Shown piece by piece: positions 16,360 through 26,937 of a stretch of 39,847 nt of DNA (the stretch's first letter is position 1; every line of letters starts with the position of its first letter). Both the position numbers and the translations under genes were made by a program. The notes under the pieces are model-generated. The model was not told the origin of the DNA and made no database searches. It was given only the letters and a program-made list of their open reading frames with translations. The DNA is from Bacteroidota bacterium (GTDB lineage Bacteria; Bacteroidota; Bacteroidia; Chitinophagales; Chitinophagaceae): the NCBI GenBank assembly GCA_029558715.1, contig JAKQEA010000207.1, positions 1 through 39,847 on the forward strand. Reading direction: 5' to 3'.

Positions 16360-19300
16360 TTAACGCATCAGGTACATTTTACCGTACCCTTTATTGAAAT
16401 ACTTATCAGTATTATCATTCTGGGCCTTGTATTTATCCAACGCTTTACCATTAAGGTTAGTAACTACCCTGTAAAGATAAATACCATTCGCAAGCTTTTG
16501 CCCATATTGGTCAGTACCATCCCATTTAAACTCAGTTATATTCCTTCCAATCCGCAAAGGCCCAAGCTCATCTTTGGTAATCTCCCTGACGATTCTGCCT
16601 GTTACGGTCATTATTTCAATTTTGATATTCTGTGGCACTTCATTACCCGTAATAGTAAAGACAAATGCTGTTGAAGTAGTAAACGGGTTAGGATAATTCA
16701 ACATATTTGAGATCATTGGTTTATTGATCACCTCAAACAATACACGGTATTCAATGCTTCCTGCTTCGTTATTACTTTTATCCTTTCCTGTTATTATCAT
16801 CTCATACTCTCCATCCTGCTGGAAATAAGGCCTGAAATTGATTGTGGCAGTATTGTCAGGGTTAGGAGCCTGGCCTGCAGGGGTAAATCTGAGAGTATCA
16901 TTATTAAAATAGAACCTTCTCAGCGTACCGTTCGGGAAGCGAACCTGCAATGTAAGGAGAGTTGTATCATCCAGGATCATCCATTTTGCTTCATCTTTCA
17001 ACTTTACCAGAATGTCAGGTTTTGACGAAACAATATCCCTGTTCAGTATATGCACCCCATCAAACGTGACATCCAGTAAGGGATTAAGGCTGTCTGGTTT
17101 TACATAGAGGTTCCTATAGGCAAAATTGTTAAAATGATATTGCTCCAGCTGATCGTTGTCCGGATTCGCTTCAATGTAAACTGTATTAATACCAGGCAAC
17201 GAGTTTGTGCTTACAATATTACCCAGTTGCAATGTATCATTTACAGGTAAAGGTCTTCTTCTTGCCATCGGTATGATATGCGGAACATTATTCCTGTCTG
17301 TTATCACCATTTTCACTTTTAAACTATCAAATGCGGCTTCACTAACATTCTTAAACCCGATCTTGAAATTATATGGCTCCCCTACTTCTACAGTATCTTT
17401 TCCGGTGAAATATAGATTTGGAGCAATAGCACCCTCCGGAACGGGCACATAAGTGACCCTCCAGTAACGAAGATTATATGGTGTGAAATTGACATTATCC
17501 TCTGTGCGCATCTTAAGCTTTACGTAAGGATATTGTAAAGGGTCAATTGATGAAACATCAAAATCCTGTTGTGCAACAGTTAATCCGCTAAATAATGTTT
17601 GCTCGGTTCCGGCAGGAGTAACACCTATTACATCTACAGTGGCTGTATCACCAGTCGCTTCACTGCTTCCTCTCCATTTAAGCTGTTTCCAGGCCTTTGC
17701 TGGACCAAACACTGGCGAAGTGATGAATCCAAGTGTATCCCTGGTTGGGCAGTCAACTGACAAAGTTGGATTATCTGTAATGCCATCCCCCATTATCCAT
17801 TTAGGTATAAAAGAAGGATCATTCTTTTTGTACACCAAAGCCCAGGGTCTGGGCCTGTAAAAGGAATCAATACTGCTTAGCCCTGCATTTTTCAGGTAAT
17901 GGTACAATGATTGGCCCGGACCATGTAATGCTTCATCAGCTGCCCAGTCAGCTGCCCAGGCATTCGGAAAACCAAATGCAAGATCCAGCGTAAAGTTTCT
18001 TACCACCACATAGGCACCATCAGGAATCACATCACGCATAAAATCCATCATTTTTCGCCTGCTTGATGTATCCGTGTAGCGATACTCAAAATTGAAATGT
18101 TTGGTACTTCCAAAACAGTTGTTATCTGTACTGCCATACAAACCTTCTCCAAGAGAAGTAGGATAAGTATTCGCAGTCACCCGTTGATTCACCCACGGCT
18201 TGAAAGATATGGGATCAAATACGTTAAAAACAAGAGAAGAGAACCAGCACATCAGGCGGATGGCGGATATCCCATCAATAGAAACTGCCAAACAGGCCTC
18301 TTGCGTACATCCGCTGGAAATCCAGGTGCCCTGTCTTATAAACAAATTATGATCAACTGGTCCGTACTTGAATGAACGGCTGGCAGAGTCAAGTTTCATT
18401 CTTTCATACTCAGACTTTGTGTGCTGATAAAAATCAGACTGATTGTATCCAAGATCACTGCTATTGGGCCCGGTATTGCTCAGATAAATAAAAGAAGACT
18501 TATTCCATGATGGCTGTCCGTTTGCAGGCACAGGGGCTACCCTCCAATGATAAACTGTACTATCTGTAAAAGGAACGCCGGGTGTAAACTCTAATACTCC
18601 ACCCGAAGAGCTGATTGTACGGGTTATTTTAGCAGGCGAATTGAAAAACTCTGTTGTATCCATTTCCATGGTATACTGTTTTATACCACTAAAAGGATTG
18701 GCAGTTGACGCAACCAGTTTAATATCCTGCTTATTAATTATTGCAAATGTATAGGGATAAACAGGCCTTGCTTCGTCTTCGTAAATAAAGATATCTTTTG
18801 TTATACAGTTATTTGTCTCATATAGCTCATCAACAGTATTATCGGCATCAATACATATCGATATTTTATTAAGACCTTTATCTCTTGTTGGTACAATATC
18901 TATGGAATACAGAAGTGAATCTATAAAACGAATACCAGGGATAGTATCTCTGCGGATCACTTCCGTAGTCAGGTTAGGATAAGTCCTTTTTACCTCAACT
19001 ACTATTTTCTTATTAATTGCTTTCCCCAGGTTCATGAATTTAGCATCCACATTAAAATGTGTTTCAGCCACTGAAATAAATGTGGGATTAACCTTTATCA
19101 ACTGATCTTCAATAACGTAATCCGGTTTATCCGCCGATCCGTCAAGTTTTAGAGCGGGGTCTCCATGCAATGTAGTTTGCTCACAATGAAATCTTGCATA
19201 GTAATCATTCTGGGTAGTAAGGTTATATACCTGCGTAATAGACTCGATCAGGATTTCTCCCAATGACTTCCCATATTTCGATACAGCAGTAGCAGTCATT

Positions 19301-21456
19301 GTCCTGGAATTAAATATATCCAGGTAGTGTACAATACCAAAGTGAGTACTGGCAATAAACGCAATAGACCCCCGCTGATTTGCAAGAACAAATTTCTCAG
19401 AAAGGGTTTCTTTGGTAATAAACCGGAGAGTATTAAAATTGAAGAAATTACCGGCATTACACCCCATTACAATTGTTACAGGATATTTCCCTGCATTATT
19501 ATACTGGTCAGGGTTATCCAGATTAAATTCAAGTGTAGTGGCCGAAGAGTGCCCAAAATAAGTCATCAGGCCTATTCCTTGCTCAAATAGTTGATACAAC
19601 TTTTCATTGCTGGCCTGTTCCACAGGTGCGGAACTGACTTTACTAAATGTGTGTACATTAGCCCCATAAAAAGTATCAGAAATGATAGTTTTATACCTTT
19701 CCATATCTGCTGTAAGTATAGAGCCAAGGGCGCCGTCTGCTGCACCAATTACATGCACCACATTCTTGGTCCATGCCTTATCAGCTATCAGGGGAGAAGA
19801 GAATGCCTGTTGCTGTTCATACTGAATTACCTTGGCAAGGTATATGGCTACTTCATCCCCGTTAATAGCAGAGATACGTCCGATCGGAACTTTTGGTATG
19901 CCATCAAGTCCTGGCTCTGCTGTGATCATATTATCAGAAGCAGGATAGCCAAATGTGGGAATTAAGGATAATTTTTCAACATCAGGATTACTTTCATAGG
20001 TTCTATACTGTAAATAATTCAACCCTTTACCCACAAGCAATACATTTTTAACGGGATTGCTATATGTAGCTCTTGCCCAGCGAACAAAATTCCGGAGAGC
20101 TAAAGGATTCGTTTTTATACCAAACCCAAATTGATCAATAAGCTGATCTATCAGGTAAACTTTAGCTGTATGGTTACCACCAGCAGCAGAACTTCGATAA
20201 TTCTTATATTCTTCTATTGGGTTCGCACCACCGGTAGAAGTCATCAATGCAGAATGAGAAATGATTAGATAGTTACCCTGGTTTGAAGAGGCAGAATAGT
20301 TTACAAAATTTCGCTGCTGGAAAGTAGTGACTGCTACAGGAAATGAAGATTGCTGCGTTACAAGCAACAATTTTCTTGCTACAGCTGAAGGCTCAAGGGC
20401 TACTTTAACCATAGTAGACGGTGATGTAATATCTCCAATATATCTTTTCCCATTAGTCAGATCATACAAAACCGGGCTAACACCTCCATGAGTAAACCCT
20501 GTGATCTCAAGATAATTACCCGCTGCATTCGCAGGAAGTTCAAATAAAAAATTATTGGCGCCGCCAAAATCGAATGTACGGGGATATGAAAGCTCAATTT
20601 GAGCTACAGACATTCTTCCGCCGCCATTATTTGTTACATCAACGGCTGCTGTACCACTGCTTATTTGTGAAATGTTGAATGGCACCTGAACCTTCACATA
20701 ATCAAAAAAGTCCAATGCTCTTGTATCTACTGTTGCACTATTAACTTTTGTAACAATCTGCCGGGGATCCAAAGAATTTCCTGTGGCATTAATTTTCAAT
20801 ACCGGGGCAGGAGCTGCTCCGGTGTAAGGAAATAAATTAAATAAGGTTTCCGTTCTTGTAGCCCCTGCATTAATATCATTAGAAGTCCATCCTTCTCCCT
20901 GATCGTAGGAAGAAGAATAAACATATTCTCCAACAACCGCCGCATATCCGGGATTAATTCTCTCTCTGAAATACTTACCTGCTTTGTGAATAAAAAATGG
21001 CTCTACTGGTAAAGCTGAAGGTAAATTATTGTTTGCCGGAACAAGCCTCAGGTTAGGTCCGGCCGGGTTTACTGTAAGGAAAAAAGAAGCAGTATCTGTT
21101 TCAAGACTCCATTTATCATTCAGCTGAAAATCTGTGTTTCTGTATAGAATATTATCCGGTTTCCCATCATTCATCTCTCCCCAAAACTCAATATAATCAG
21201 TAGCCCCCATCACTCCTGTTTGAACCGTTGTGTATAACGGTATTTGTTGCCCATTTCTCCAAAGCTGAAAATGTTCGGCAGGAGTATTACCAATACCAAG
21301 TGTAGCTAGAACCGGTTGATTGATACGGTAAAGACCGGTGGATCCAATCTTAAACTTGTAATAAGTCAGGTTATAATTGATCCATTCGTTATTATACGTC
21401 TGCGAATTAGCCAGCAGACCAGCAAAAAGGAATAACGGGAGTAAAAGTTTTTTCAT
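16360..21456 (-). CDS. porU2: C25-family peptidase, type IX secretion sortase PorU2-like
   Basis: PorU-type proteins cut off the C-terminal signal of cargo of the type IX secretion system at the outer membrane. This protein has 1698 residues, well above the roughly 1150 of PorU, and fits the long PorU2 form. A signal peptide covers residues 1-18. The gingipain-like C25 domain runs at about 390-770, with YLIISHSAL at 396-404, His636 (MTYFGHSS) and Cys666 (VMGCNAGN) as the catalytic pair. Large beta-rich regions follow. The last 95 residues (from MLNYPNPF) form a FlgD-like sorting-type domain, so the protein may itself be type IX cargo. The PorV-family gene lies 33 bases upstream on the same strand. 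Confidence 0.88.
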   Translation of the reverse strand: MKKLLLPLFLFAGLLANSQTYNNEWINYNLTYYKFKIGSTGLYRINQPVLATLGIGNTPAEHFQLWRNGQQIPLYTTVQTGVMGATDYIEFWGEMNDGKPDNILYRNTDFQLNDKWSLETDTASFFLTVNPAGPNLRLVPANNNLPSALPVEPFFIHKAGKYFRERINPGYAAVVGEYVYSSSYDQGEGWTSNDINAGATRTETLFNLFPYTGAAPAPVLKINATGNSLDPRQIVTKVNSATVDTRALDFFDYVKVQVPFNISQISSGTAAVDVTNNGGGRMSVAQIELSYPRTFDFGGANNFLFELPANAAGNYLEITGFTHGGVSPVLYDLTNGKRYIGDITSPSTMVKVALEPSAVARKLLLVTQQSSFPVAVTTFQQRNFVNYSASSNQGNYLIISHSALMTSTGGANPIEEYKNYRSSAAGGNHTAKVYLIDQLIDQFGFGIKTNPLALRNFVRWARATYSNPVKNVLLVGKGLNYLQYRTYESNPDVEKLSLIPTFGYPASDNMITAEPGLDGIPKVPIGRISAINGDEVAIYLAKVIQYEQQQAFSSPLIADKAWTKNVVHVIGAADGALGSILTADMERYKTIISDTFYGANVHTFSKVSSAPVEQASNEKLYQLFEQGIGLMTYFGHSSATTLEFNLDNPDQYNNAGKYPVTIVMGCNAGNFFNFNTLRFITKETLSEKFVLANQRGSIAFIASTHFGIVHYLDIFNSRTMTATAVSKYGKSLGEILIESITQVYNLTTQNDYYARFHCEQTTLHGDPALKLDGSADKPDYVIEDQLIKVNPTFISVAETHFNVDAKFMNLGKAINKKIVVEVKRTYPNLTTEVIRRDTIPGIRFIDSLLYSIDIVPTRDKGLNKISICIDADNTVDELYETNNCITKDIFIYEDEARPVYPYTFAIINKQDIKLVASTANPFSGIKQYTMEMDTTEFFNSPAKITRTISSSGGVLEFTPGVPFTDSTVYHWRVAPVPANGQPSWNKSSFIYLSNTGPNSSDLGYNQSDFYQHTKSEYERMKLDSASRSFKYGPVDHNLFIRQGTWISSGCTQEACLAVSIDGISAIRLMCWFSSLVFNVFDPISFKPWVNQRVTANTYPTSLGEGLYGSTDNNCFGSTKHFNFEYRYTDTSSRRKMMDFMRDVIPDGAYVVVRNFTLDLAFGFPNAWAADWAADEALHGPGQSLYHYLKNAGLSSIDSFYRPRPWALVYKKNDPSFIPKWIMGDGITDNPTLSVDCPTRDTLGFITSPVFGPAKAWKQLKWRGSSEATGDTATVDVIGVTPAGTEQTLFSGLTVAQQDFDVSSIDPLQYPYVKLKMRTEDNVNFTPYNLRYWRVTYVPVPEGAIAPNLYFTGKDTVEVGEPYNFKIGFKNVSEAAFDSLKVKMVITDRNNVPHIIPMARRRPLPVNDTLQLGNIVSTNSLPGINTVYIEANPDNDQLEQYHFNNFAYRNLYVKPDSLNPLLDVTFDGVHILNRDIVSSKPDILVKLKDEAKWMILDDTTLLTLQVRFPNGTLRRFYFNNDTLRFTPAGQAPNPDNTATINFRPYFQQDGEYEMIITGKDKSNNEAGSIEYRVLFEVINKPMISNMLNYPNPFTTSTAFVFTITGNEVPQNIKIEIMTVTGRIVREITKDELGPLRIGRNITEFKWDGTDQYGQKLANGIYLYRVVTNLNGKALDKYKAQNDNTDKYFNKGYGKMYLMR

Positions 21457-21489
21457 GAATCAAAGGTTTATCAGGTACAGACAGATTAG

Positions 21490-22599
21490 TTAGTTTTTGT
21501 TTCTATTATTAACCATGTTCAGTCTTAAAGAAAAAACATGGGTAAATAAGGGGTTTGACTGGTTGGCCAGGTTAGTGAATGCATAATCCACCGCTACATT
21601 CTGTATACGAAATCCTGCTCCGGCACTTGGCTGGTATATCCACACTTTTTTCTGGTTCACGGTATCACCATCAGCAAGTGCTTTCTGAAAATTATTAATT
21701 CCTCCACGAAGGAAAAAAACATTATTCACATTCAGTTCCAGTCCAAGTTTTGGATCAGCACTTACCGGGTCGGCACTTAATAATGTATTTCGCTTGCCAT
21801 CAAATGTCAGGTCAATATTGGCTTCTGCCAACAGGCTTGTTTTTTGCCCCAGCTTAAATTCATGACCTATTCCCAGTATCAGCCTTGGCGCTGTTAGCTC
21901 AGTAGATTTTACCGGAATCTCATTATTGGTCAGGTACAATACTTCCTTTTCTCTTTCGGTAAAAGTAAAAGACCATGCATTGAACGTACTGGTAATATCC
22001 CTGGCTGCAATACCAAATCTCCACTTGTCTTTGTGCAACTGCAATCCTGCATCCAGGCCGAAACCCCAGGCTTTGGCAAATTTGCCCACACTCCGGTGAA
22101 TTATTTTTGCGTTCAGCCCAAAATTTATTTTCTTCCTTTCTGTTTCCTTAATCTTTTGTGCAAACGAAAAAATGAAAGCATAGTCAGCAGAAGAAAATGA
22201 CTGAATATTATTGTAGTTAATAGACCCATCTGGCTCTACCAGGAACAGCGTATTCATAATATCATCAACAGCAAATCGTAACCCTGTAATACCAATTGTT
22301 CTTTTGTTGTTGGCAGTTGGAAAAGCAATACTGGCATAATCATATTTACCGATGCCGGCGAAATATTCGGCATGCATCAGGTTGATTTGAGGATAATCTT
22401 TTATGCTTACAAGACCAGCAGGATTCCAGTAACCTGCTGTACCATCATTAACAGATGCTACCTGGGCACTACCCATAGCAAGCCCCCGTGCCCCTGCACC
22501 AATATTCAAAAACTCGTTGGAATATTTACGGAATTGTGCGTTGGTAAATTGAAATAGAAAGATAGTAAAAAGGGTCAGGTATAAGCGGTTCGTTTTCAT
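21490..22599 (-). CDS. porV2: PorV/PorQ-family outer-membrane protein, PorV2-like
   Basis: PorV is a FadL-like outer-membrane barrel that carries type IX cargo to the sortase. The 369 residues have a signal peptide (1-21, ending in TNAQ). The family opening FLNIGAGARGLAMGSAQVASVNDGTAGYWNPAGL follows in the mature N-terminus, and beta-strands continue to the C-terminal FSLRLNM. It is encoded directly ahead of the PorU2-like sortase, so the two probably work as a pair. A perfect 12-bp palindrome lies 29 bases before its ATG. The number 2 marks similarity to the second PorU/PorV set known from annotation of this group; the main porU/porV pair would be elsewhere. Confidence 0.85.
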   Translation of the reverse strand: MKTNRLYLTLFTIFLFQFTNAQFRKYSNEFLNIGAGARGLAMGSAQVASVNDGTAGYWNPAGLVSIKDYPQINLMHAEYFAGIGKYDYASIAFPTANNKRTIGITGLRFAVDDIMNTLFLVEPDGSINYNNIQSFSSADYAFIFSFAQKIKETERKKINFGLNAKIIHRSVGKFAKAWGFGLDAGLQLHKDKWRFGIAARDITSTFNAWSFTFTEREKEVLYLTNNEIPVKSTELTAPRLILGIGHEFKLGQKTSLLAEANIDLTFDGKRNTLLSADPVSADPKLGLELNVNNVFFLRGGINNFQKALADGDTVNQKKVWIYQPSAGAGFRIQNVAVDYAFTNLANQSNPLFTHVFSLRLNMVNNRNKN

Positions 22600-22628
22600 T
22601 TATTGAATTTTCAAATAAGCAATGGAAT

Positions 22629-22640
22629 AAGACATGTCTT
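22629..22640. promoter_or_regulatory. 12-bp perfect palindrome upstream of porV2
   Basis: AAGACATGTCTT is its own reverse complement and lies 29 bases before the porV2 start, in the 239-base gap to tyrS. A dimeric regulator site is possible. The rest of the gap shows only promoter-like boxes. Confidence 0.35.
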
Positions 22641-22776
22641 CAGTATGTACGGATAGCTTGTAAAATTAGTCTTTAGCCCTGTAAATTCATAGGTTTGTGG
22701 AGGCAAAAGACTAAGCATTGAAAACGAACAAATTACATAAATATTGTCTTTGCCTGCCTACAAACTTAAACTGCCT

Positions 22777-22784
22777 TACTTTTG
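22777..22784 (+). promoter_or_regulatory. -7 box of the tyrS promoter
   Basis: TACTTTTG matches TAnnTTTG fully, 54 bases before the tyrS ATG. TTTG at 22749-22752 lies 24 bases upstream, somewhat far. An opposing box, TAAGTTTG on the minus strand at 22761-22768, could serve porV2, which would give overlapping divergent promoters. Confidence 0.5.
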
Positions 22785-22838
22785 CAGGATATTACAATTT
22801 TTCAAATACTATAAACTGTAAATCATAGATTTAGAAAT

Positions 22839-24116
22839 ATGAACCTGATAGAAGAATTACGATGGAGAGGTATGATACAAGACATCATGCCGGGAACAGA
22901 GGAACAATTAAACAAGGAAATGACGACCGGTTATATTGGCTTTGACCCAACAGCTGATAGCTTACATATAGGCAGTTTGGTTCCCATCTTGTTATTAGTG
23001 CATTTTCAAAAAGCCGGGCATAAACCTATTGCATTGGTGGGTGGAGCTACGGGAATGGTGGGTGACCCAAGCGGTAAAAGTGAGGAAAGAAATCTGCTTA
23101 GTGAAGAAACATTGCAAAAAAATGTGGCTGGTGTAAAAGCGCAATTAGAAAAATTCCTTGACTTCAATCCTTCCCTGCCCAATGCCGCCGAGATGGCTAA
23201 TAATTATGATTGGTTCAGGAATATTTCTTTCATTGACTTTTTAAGAGAGGCGGGAAAATATATAACGGTGAACTACATGATGGCTAAGGATAGTGTGAAA
23301 AAAAGGATTGAAGGGGACACAGGTATCAGCTACACAGAGTTTGCTTATCAGCTGATGCAGGGTTATGATTTTTATTGGTTGTACCAGCACAAAAATTGTA
23401 AACTGCAAATGGGCGGTAGTGATCAGTGGGGCAATATGACTACAGGAACCGAACTCATCCGCCGTAAATGCGGAGGCGAAGCATTTGTGTTTACCAACCC
23501 GCTAATTACAAAGACTGACGGTGGCAAATTTGGTAAAACAGAAAGCGGCAATGTATGGCTCGATGCTGCCAGAACAACTCCTTACCAATTTTACCAGTTT
23601 TGGCTGAATGCAAGTGACACTGATGCAGAAAAATGGGTCAGGATATTTACTTTCCTGACAAGAGATGCAATAGAAATACTGATACATGAACACAAAATGA
23701 ACCCGGCAGAGAGAGTCTTACAAAAGACACTGGCACAGGAAATAACCATTTTCGTTCATGGAAAGGAAGAATATGAAAAGGCGGTGGAAACAACGCAAAA
23801 ACTTTTTGCTAATCAAAATGCCCCGGCCGAAAGCCTGAGTATTGAGGACATGGAAGGTATGGAAGGTATAGTAAAAAGCAATTTCTCAAAAGAAAAAATT
23901 ACAGCAGGCATAGACATTGTTTCTTTCCTGGCAGAAACAGCCATTTTTGACAGCAAGGGCAATGCAAGAAAAAATATACAAGGCGGAGGCGTAAGTATCA
24001 ACAGAAAGAAAGTAGAAGCAGCAGATTTTAAAATTGATACCTCTCTGCTATTACATGACAAGTACATACTTGTGCAAAAAGGCAAAAAAAATTATTACCT
24101 GGTTCAGGCTATTTAA
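22839..24116 (+). CDS. tyrS: Tyrosyl-tRNA synthetase
   Basis: It charges tRNA-Tyr with tyrosine in the cytoplasm. The 425-residue length is normal for the TyrS form. The ATP-binding HIGH-type motif is HIGS at 43-46, tyrosine-pocket segments are [25 protein letters not shown], and the KMSKS-type motif is KFGKT at 230-234. A C-terminal S4 RNA-binding domain (about 355-425) ends in KKNYYLVQ. The start is a plain ATG without a Shine-Dalgarno sequence. The 3' end overlaps the convergent SGNH hydrolase gene by 8 bases. Confidence 0.98.
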   Translation: MNLIEELRWRGMIQDIMPGTEEQLNKEMTTGYIGFDPTADSLHIGSLVPILLLVHFQKAGHKPIALVGGATGMVGDPSGKSEERNLLSEETLQKNVAGVKAQLEKFLDFNPSLPNAAEMANNYDWFRNISFIDFLREAGKYITVNYMMAKDSVKKRIEGDTGISYTEFAYQLMQGYDFYWLYQHKNCKLQMGGSDQWGNMTTGTELIRRKCGGEAFVFTNPLITKTDGGKFGKTESGNVWLDAARTTPYQFYQFWLNASDTDAEKWVRIFTFLTRDAIEILIHEHKMNPAERVLQKTLAQEITIFVHGKEEYEKAVETTQKLFANQNAPAESLSIEDMEGMEGIVKSNFSKEKITAGIDIVSFLAETAIFDSKGNARKNIQGGGVSINRKKVEAADFKIDTSLLLHDKYILVQKGKKNYYLVQAI

Positions 24117-24780
24117 TTTCTTTTATAGCCTTCCACATCGCATCAGCCACTAATTGATTTCCTTTGGCATTCAGGTGCACCCGGTCATACGTAAGAATAT
24201 CTTTTTCTTTATTATCGGGATTATTGGCTTTGTTATAGTCAATAAATTTCTGGCGCAGATCCACCAGCGGAAGATTATTCTTCCCGGCAATGCCCCGGAT
24301 AATATTGCTGTAGCGATTCAGGTCTCCATCCAGTTGATTACTCATATCCGTCTTTTCTCCTACTACAGCAGGTGTGCAAAGGATCGCTTTAATATTTTTC
24401 TCTTCTAGTTTTTTCAAAATAGCTGAATAAAATTTCTCAAACTTATCAGGGTCAGTACCTGTACCCAGCAATGTTTTATGCCATACATCATTTACGCCAA
24501 TATAAATAACCACCACATCAGGATTCTTACTCAATACATCATCCTCCAGCCGCAGATACAGATCATACACCTTATTACCCCCTATACCAGCGCCAATAAA
24601 TTCAAATTGATCACCCTTTCCTTCTGCCTTACACATACTATCCACCCTTTTTACATACCCTCCCGGTTTTACACCCAGTTCCGTAATAGAATCACCAAAG
24701 AAGATGACGTTGGTTTTCTTTTGTGCAGTAAATGCCATAATAAGAATAACCAGAATAACAAGTGATAATACCTTTTTCAT
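24109..24780 (-). CDS. Secreted or membrane-anchored SGNH/GDSL hydrolase
   Basis: The family contains esterases, lipases and acetyl-xylan or peptidoglycan esterases. From the ATG at 24780 the protein has 223 residues with an N-terminal hydrophobic signal ([20 protein letters not shown]). The catalytic blocks are all present: [10 protein letters not shown] (Ser), [11 protein letters not shown] (Gly), YIGVNDVWH (Asn) and [11 protein letters not shown] (Asp/His). The open frame extends upstream to 24816, but that part lies in the terminator of the neighbouring gene, so the inner ATG is chosen. Natural substrate unknown. Confidence 0.9.
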   Translation of the reverse strand: MKKVLSLVILVILIMAFTAQKKTNVIFFGDSITELGVKPGGYVKRVDSMCKAEGKGDQFEFIGAGIGGNKVYDLYLRLEDDVLSKNPDVVVIYIGVNDVWHKTLLGTGTDPDKFEKFYSAILKKLEEKNIKAILCTPAVVGEKTDMSNQLDGDLNRYSNIIRGIAGKNNLPLVDLRQKFIDYNKANNPDNKEKDILTYDRVHLNAKGNQLVADAMWKAIKEIK

Positions 24781-24808
24781 AGTAAAAATTAGTACCACAA
24801 TATAAAAC

Positions 24809-24838
24809 AAAAACATCCTGAAAAATCAGGATGTTTTT
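24809..24838 (-). terminator. Terminator after the S9 peptidase gene
   Basis: AAAACATCCTGA, a 4-base A loop and TCAGGATGTTTT form a 12-bp stem. The hairpin is flanked by A and T runs on both sides, so it could act in both directions. It lies 23 bases after the S9 peptidase stop. Confidence 0.85.
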
Positions 24839-24861
24839 ACAATCGAAGCAGTTGTATCCGG

Positions 24862-26793
24862 CTATTTTTTCACTTCTTCTTTAGAAACGGACAAATGCTT
24901 AGCAAAAAAATTTTCCATTGCTTTATAAAAATCGATTGAATTTTTTTCATTGGCAAATCCATGCCCTTCATCATCTTTGACCATATACTCCACTTCAATA
25001 CCTCTTTTCTTCAGTGCTTCCACCATCTGGTCACTTTCAGCTTTATTTACACGGGGATCATTTGCTCCCTGCGCAATAAACAAGGGTGTTTTTATCTTAT
25101 CCGCATGGAAAGCAGGAGAAACTTCTGCCAGCAATGCACTGTCTTTTACGGGATCACCTACTAACTCATAAAACATGGCCTTGTAAGGCTCCCAGTATGG
25201 CGGAATTGTTTTCATAAAAGTGAACATATTGGAAACGCCAACATAATCAACGGCGCAACAATACAGATCAGGAGTAAAAGTAACACCGGCCAATGTTGCA
25301 TAACCGCCATAGCTGCCGCCATAAATAGCAACCCGTTTCGGGTCAGCTATACCCTCTGAGATCAGCCATTGTACTCCATCTGTAATATCATCCTGCATTT
25401 TTTTACCCCACTCTTTAGCTCCTTTCAGCCAAAATTCTTTCCCATATCCGGTAGAACCACGAAAATTCATCTGCAAAACCGCATAGCCCCGGTTAGCCAG
25501 AAATTGTGCTTCGCCATTATAGCCCCAGCTATCCCTGAACCAGGGACCGCCATGCGGATTGATTACTACCGGCAGATTCTTTGCCTCTATTCCTTTTGGC
25601 AAAGTAAGATAACCATGGATGGTCAGGCCATCACGGGATTTGTATTCAATCGGTTTTCTTTCAGCCATATCCTCTTCTTTCAACCAGGGAAACGCATCTG
25701 ACAGAAACTTTGTTTCGCCTGTTTTTTTATCATAGAAGTAGTATTTAGCAGCCAGTTTGTCATTTCCGGTCCAAACCACAAATTTGTCTTCAGCATCATT
25801 ATTCCCATACAAGCCTACTTCGTACCCCTTAAATTTTGCCTGCATTTTGTTGTACTCAGATTCAGCCTCTTTGTCCAAAAAATGAAACTCCGTTTTCCAT
25901 GAAGTATAATTCACCGACTCAAGTACTTTCCTGCGGGGCGACCAGGAAAGTCCATTGACGTCATAATCGGGATTACTGTAAATTTCCCTTATCTCTTTTT
26001 TTGCAGCAAGATCATACTCCACTATTGCAGTCTTATCTCTTCCAATATTTGAAGTGGCATAAATATTCTTATTATCAAATGAGAAAAACTGTATTCCGAA
26101 ATTATCCTTATACGTTGTAGTCAGCAACGAATCAAAAGGCGCAGCCTCAGTGGTACGATGATAGAAAGTGGTATTCACTCCATCCGTCTTTGTGGCAATC
26201 CTGATCAACCCTGTGTGATCGGTGTACCAGCCGTCGTAGTTCTTATCATTCTGGTAAAGTACTTTTATTTCTCCTGTTTCTATATTAATGCTATACGGAT
26301 CGAAGAACCGGGGATCCCTTTTATTCATTTGTATCATCACCTCTTTTTCTTTTCCCGGAACATACCTCAAATCATCGAGTATCATAGTACGTACTTTGGG
26401 GAAAGGAGTTAGTGGCTTCAAACCCTTTCCGTCCAACCCAACGGAAAAAAGCTGAAAATTCTCATCGCCACCAATATCCTGCAGATATAAGATCCTGTTT
26501 CCTTTCCACTGGTAATCGTATATATTACGAACAGAATCATTCGTAACAGGAATGGCTGTTGTATCTGTAATTTTCCGTACAAATACATTAGTATGTCCTT
26601 TATACGGAGACAGGTAAGAAATGTACTCCCCGTCAGGAGAAATGCTCCAGCTAAAATTTTCAGGATTTTTGAAAAAGTTTTCTACCGGGATTACCGGGGG
26701 CTTATCTTCTTTTGCAACTTTTGATTTACATGCAGCAAAAAGTAACATTACTAAAACAGTAACTGACAGCAAACGGTGTTGAAAAAATTTCAT
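24862..26793 (-). CDS. Lipoprotein prolyl oligopeptidase-family (S9) peptidase
   Basis: S9 enzymes cut peptides from the N-terminus or after proline; secreted forms feed on protein breakdown products. From the ATG at 26793 the protein has 643 residues. A lipoprotein signal ends in LLFAAC with Cys22 as lipid anchor. A seven-bladed beta-propeller comes next (repeats such as FSWSISPDGEYISYLS). The C-terminal hydrolase domain has GGSYGGYA (Ser), ANDPRV (Asp) and DEGHGF (His). An upstream in-frame ATG adds 17 residues before the signal and is less likely. The exact specificity is open. Confidence 0.9.
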   Translation of the reverse strand: MKFFQHRLLSVTVLVMLLFAACKSKVAKEDKPPVIPVENFFKNPENFSWSISPDGEYISYLSPYKGHTNVFVRKITDTTAIPVTNDSVRNIYDYQWKGNRILYLQDIGGDENFQLFSVGLDGKGLKPLTPFPKVRTMILDDLRYVPGKEKEVMIQMNKRDPRFFDPYSINIETGEIKVLYQNDKNYDGWYTDHTGLIRIATKTDGVNTTFYHRTTEAAPFDSLLTTTYKDNFGIQFFSFDNKNIYATSNIGRDKTAIVEYDLAAKKEIREIYSNPDYDVNGLSWSPRRKVLESVNYTSWKTEFHFLDKEAESEYNKMQAKFKGYEVGLYGNNDAEDKFVVWTGNDKLAAKYYFYDKKTGETKFLSDAFPWLKEEDMAERKPIEYKSRDGLTIHGYLTLPKGIEAKNLPVVINPHGGPWFRDSWGYNGEAQFLANRGYAVLQMNFRGSTGYGKEFWLKGAKEWGKKMQDDITDGVQWLISEGIADPKRVAIYGGSYGGYATLAGVTFTPDLYCCAVDYVGVSNMFTFMKTIPPYWEPYKAMFYELVGDPVKDSALLAEVSPAFHADKIKTPLFIAQGANDPRVNKAESDQMVEALKKRGIEVEYMVKDDEGHGFANEKNSIDFYKAMENFFAKHLSVSKEEVKK

Positions 26794-26880
26794 GAGAGTT
26801 TGTTTAAAGTTATTAAATGGCCGGGCAAGGGTAGTGTAATCCAAAAGGACGGAAGAATGGATAACTAAGGTAGTCCTTTA

Positions 26881-26914
26881 AAAAACAAAAAAGCATTCCG
26901 AAAACCGAAATGCT
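26881..26914 (-). terminator. Intrinsic terminator after cphB
   Basis: Arms 26892-26900 and 26906-26914 (AGCATTTCG on the minus strand) pair with one G-U wobble around a 5-base loop, and are followed by a T-rich run. It separates cphB from the S9 peptidase gene. Confidence 0.85.
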
Positions 26915-26937
26915 CTCCTTATTTTAAACAAAAAAAA

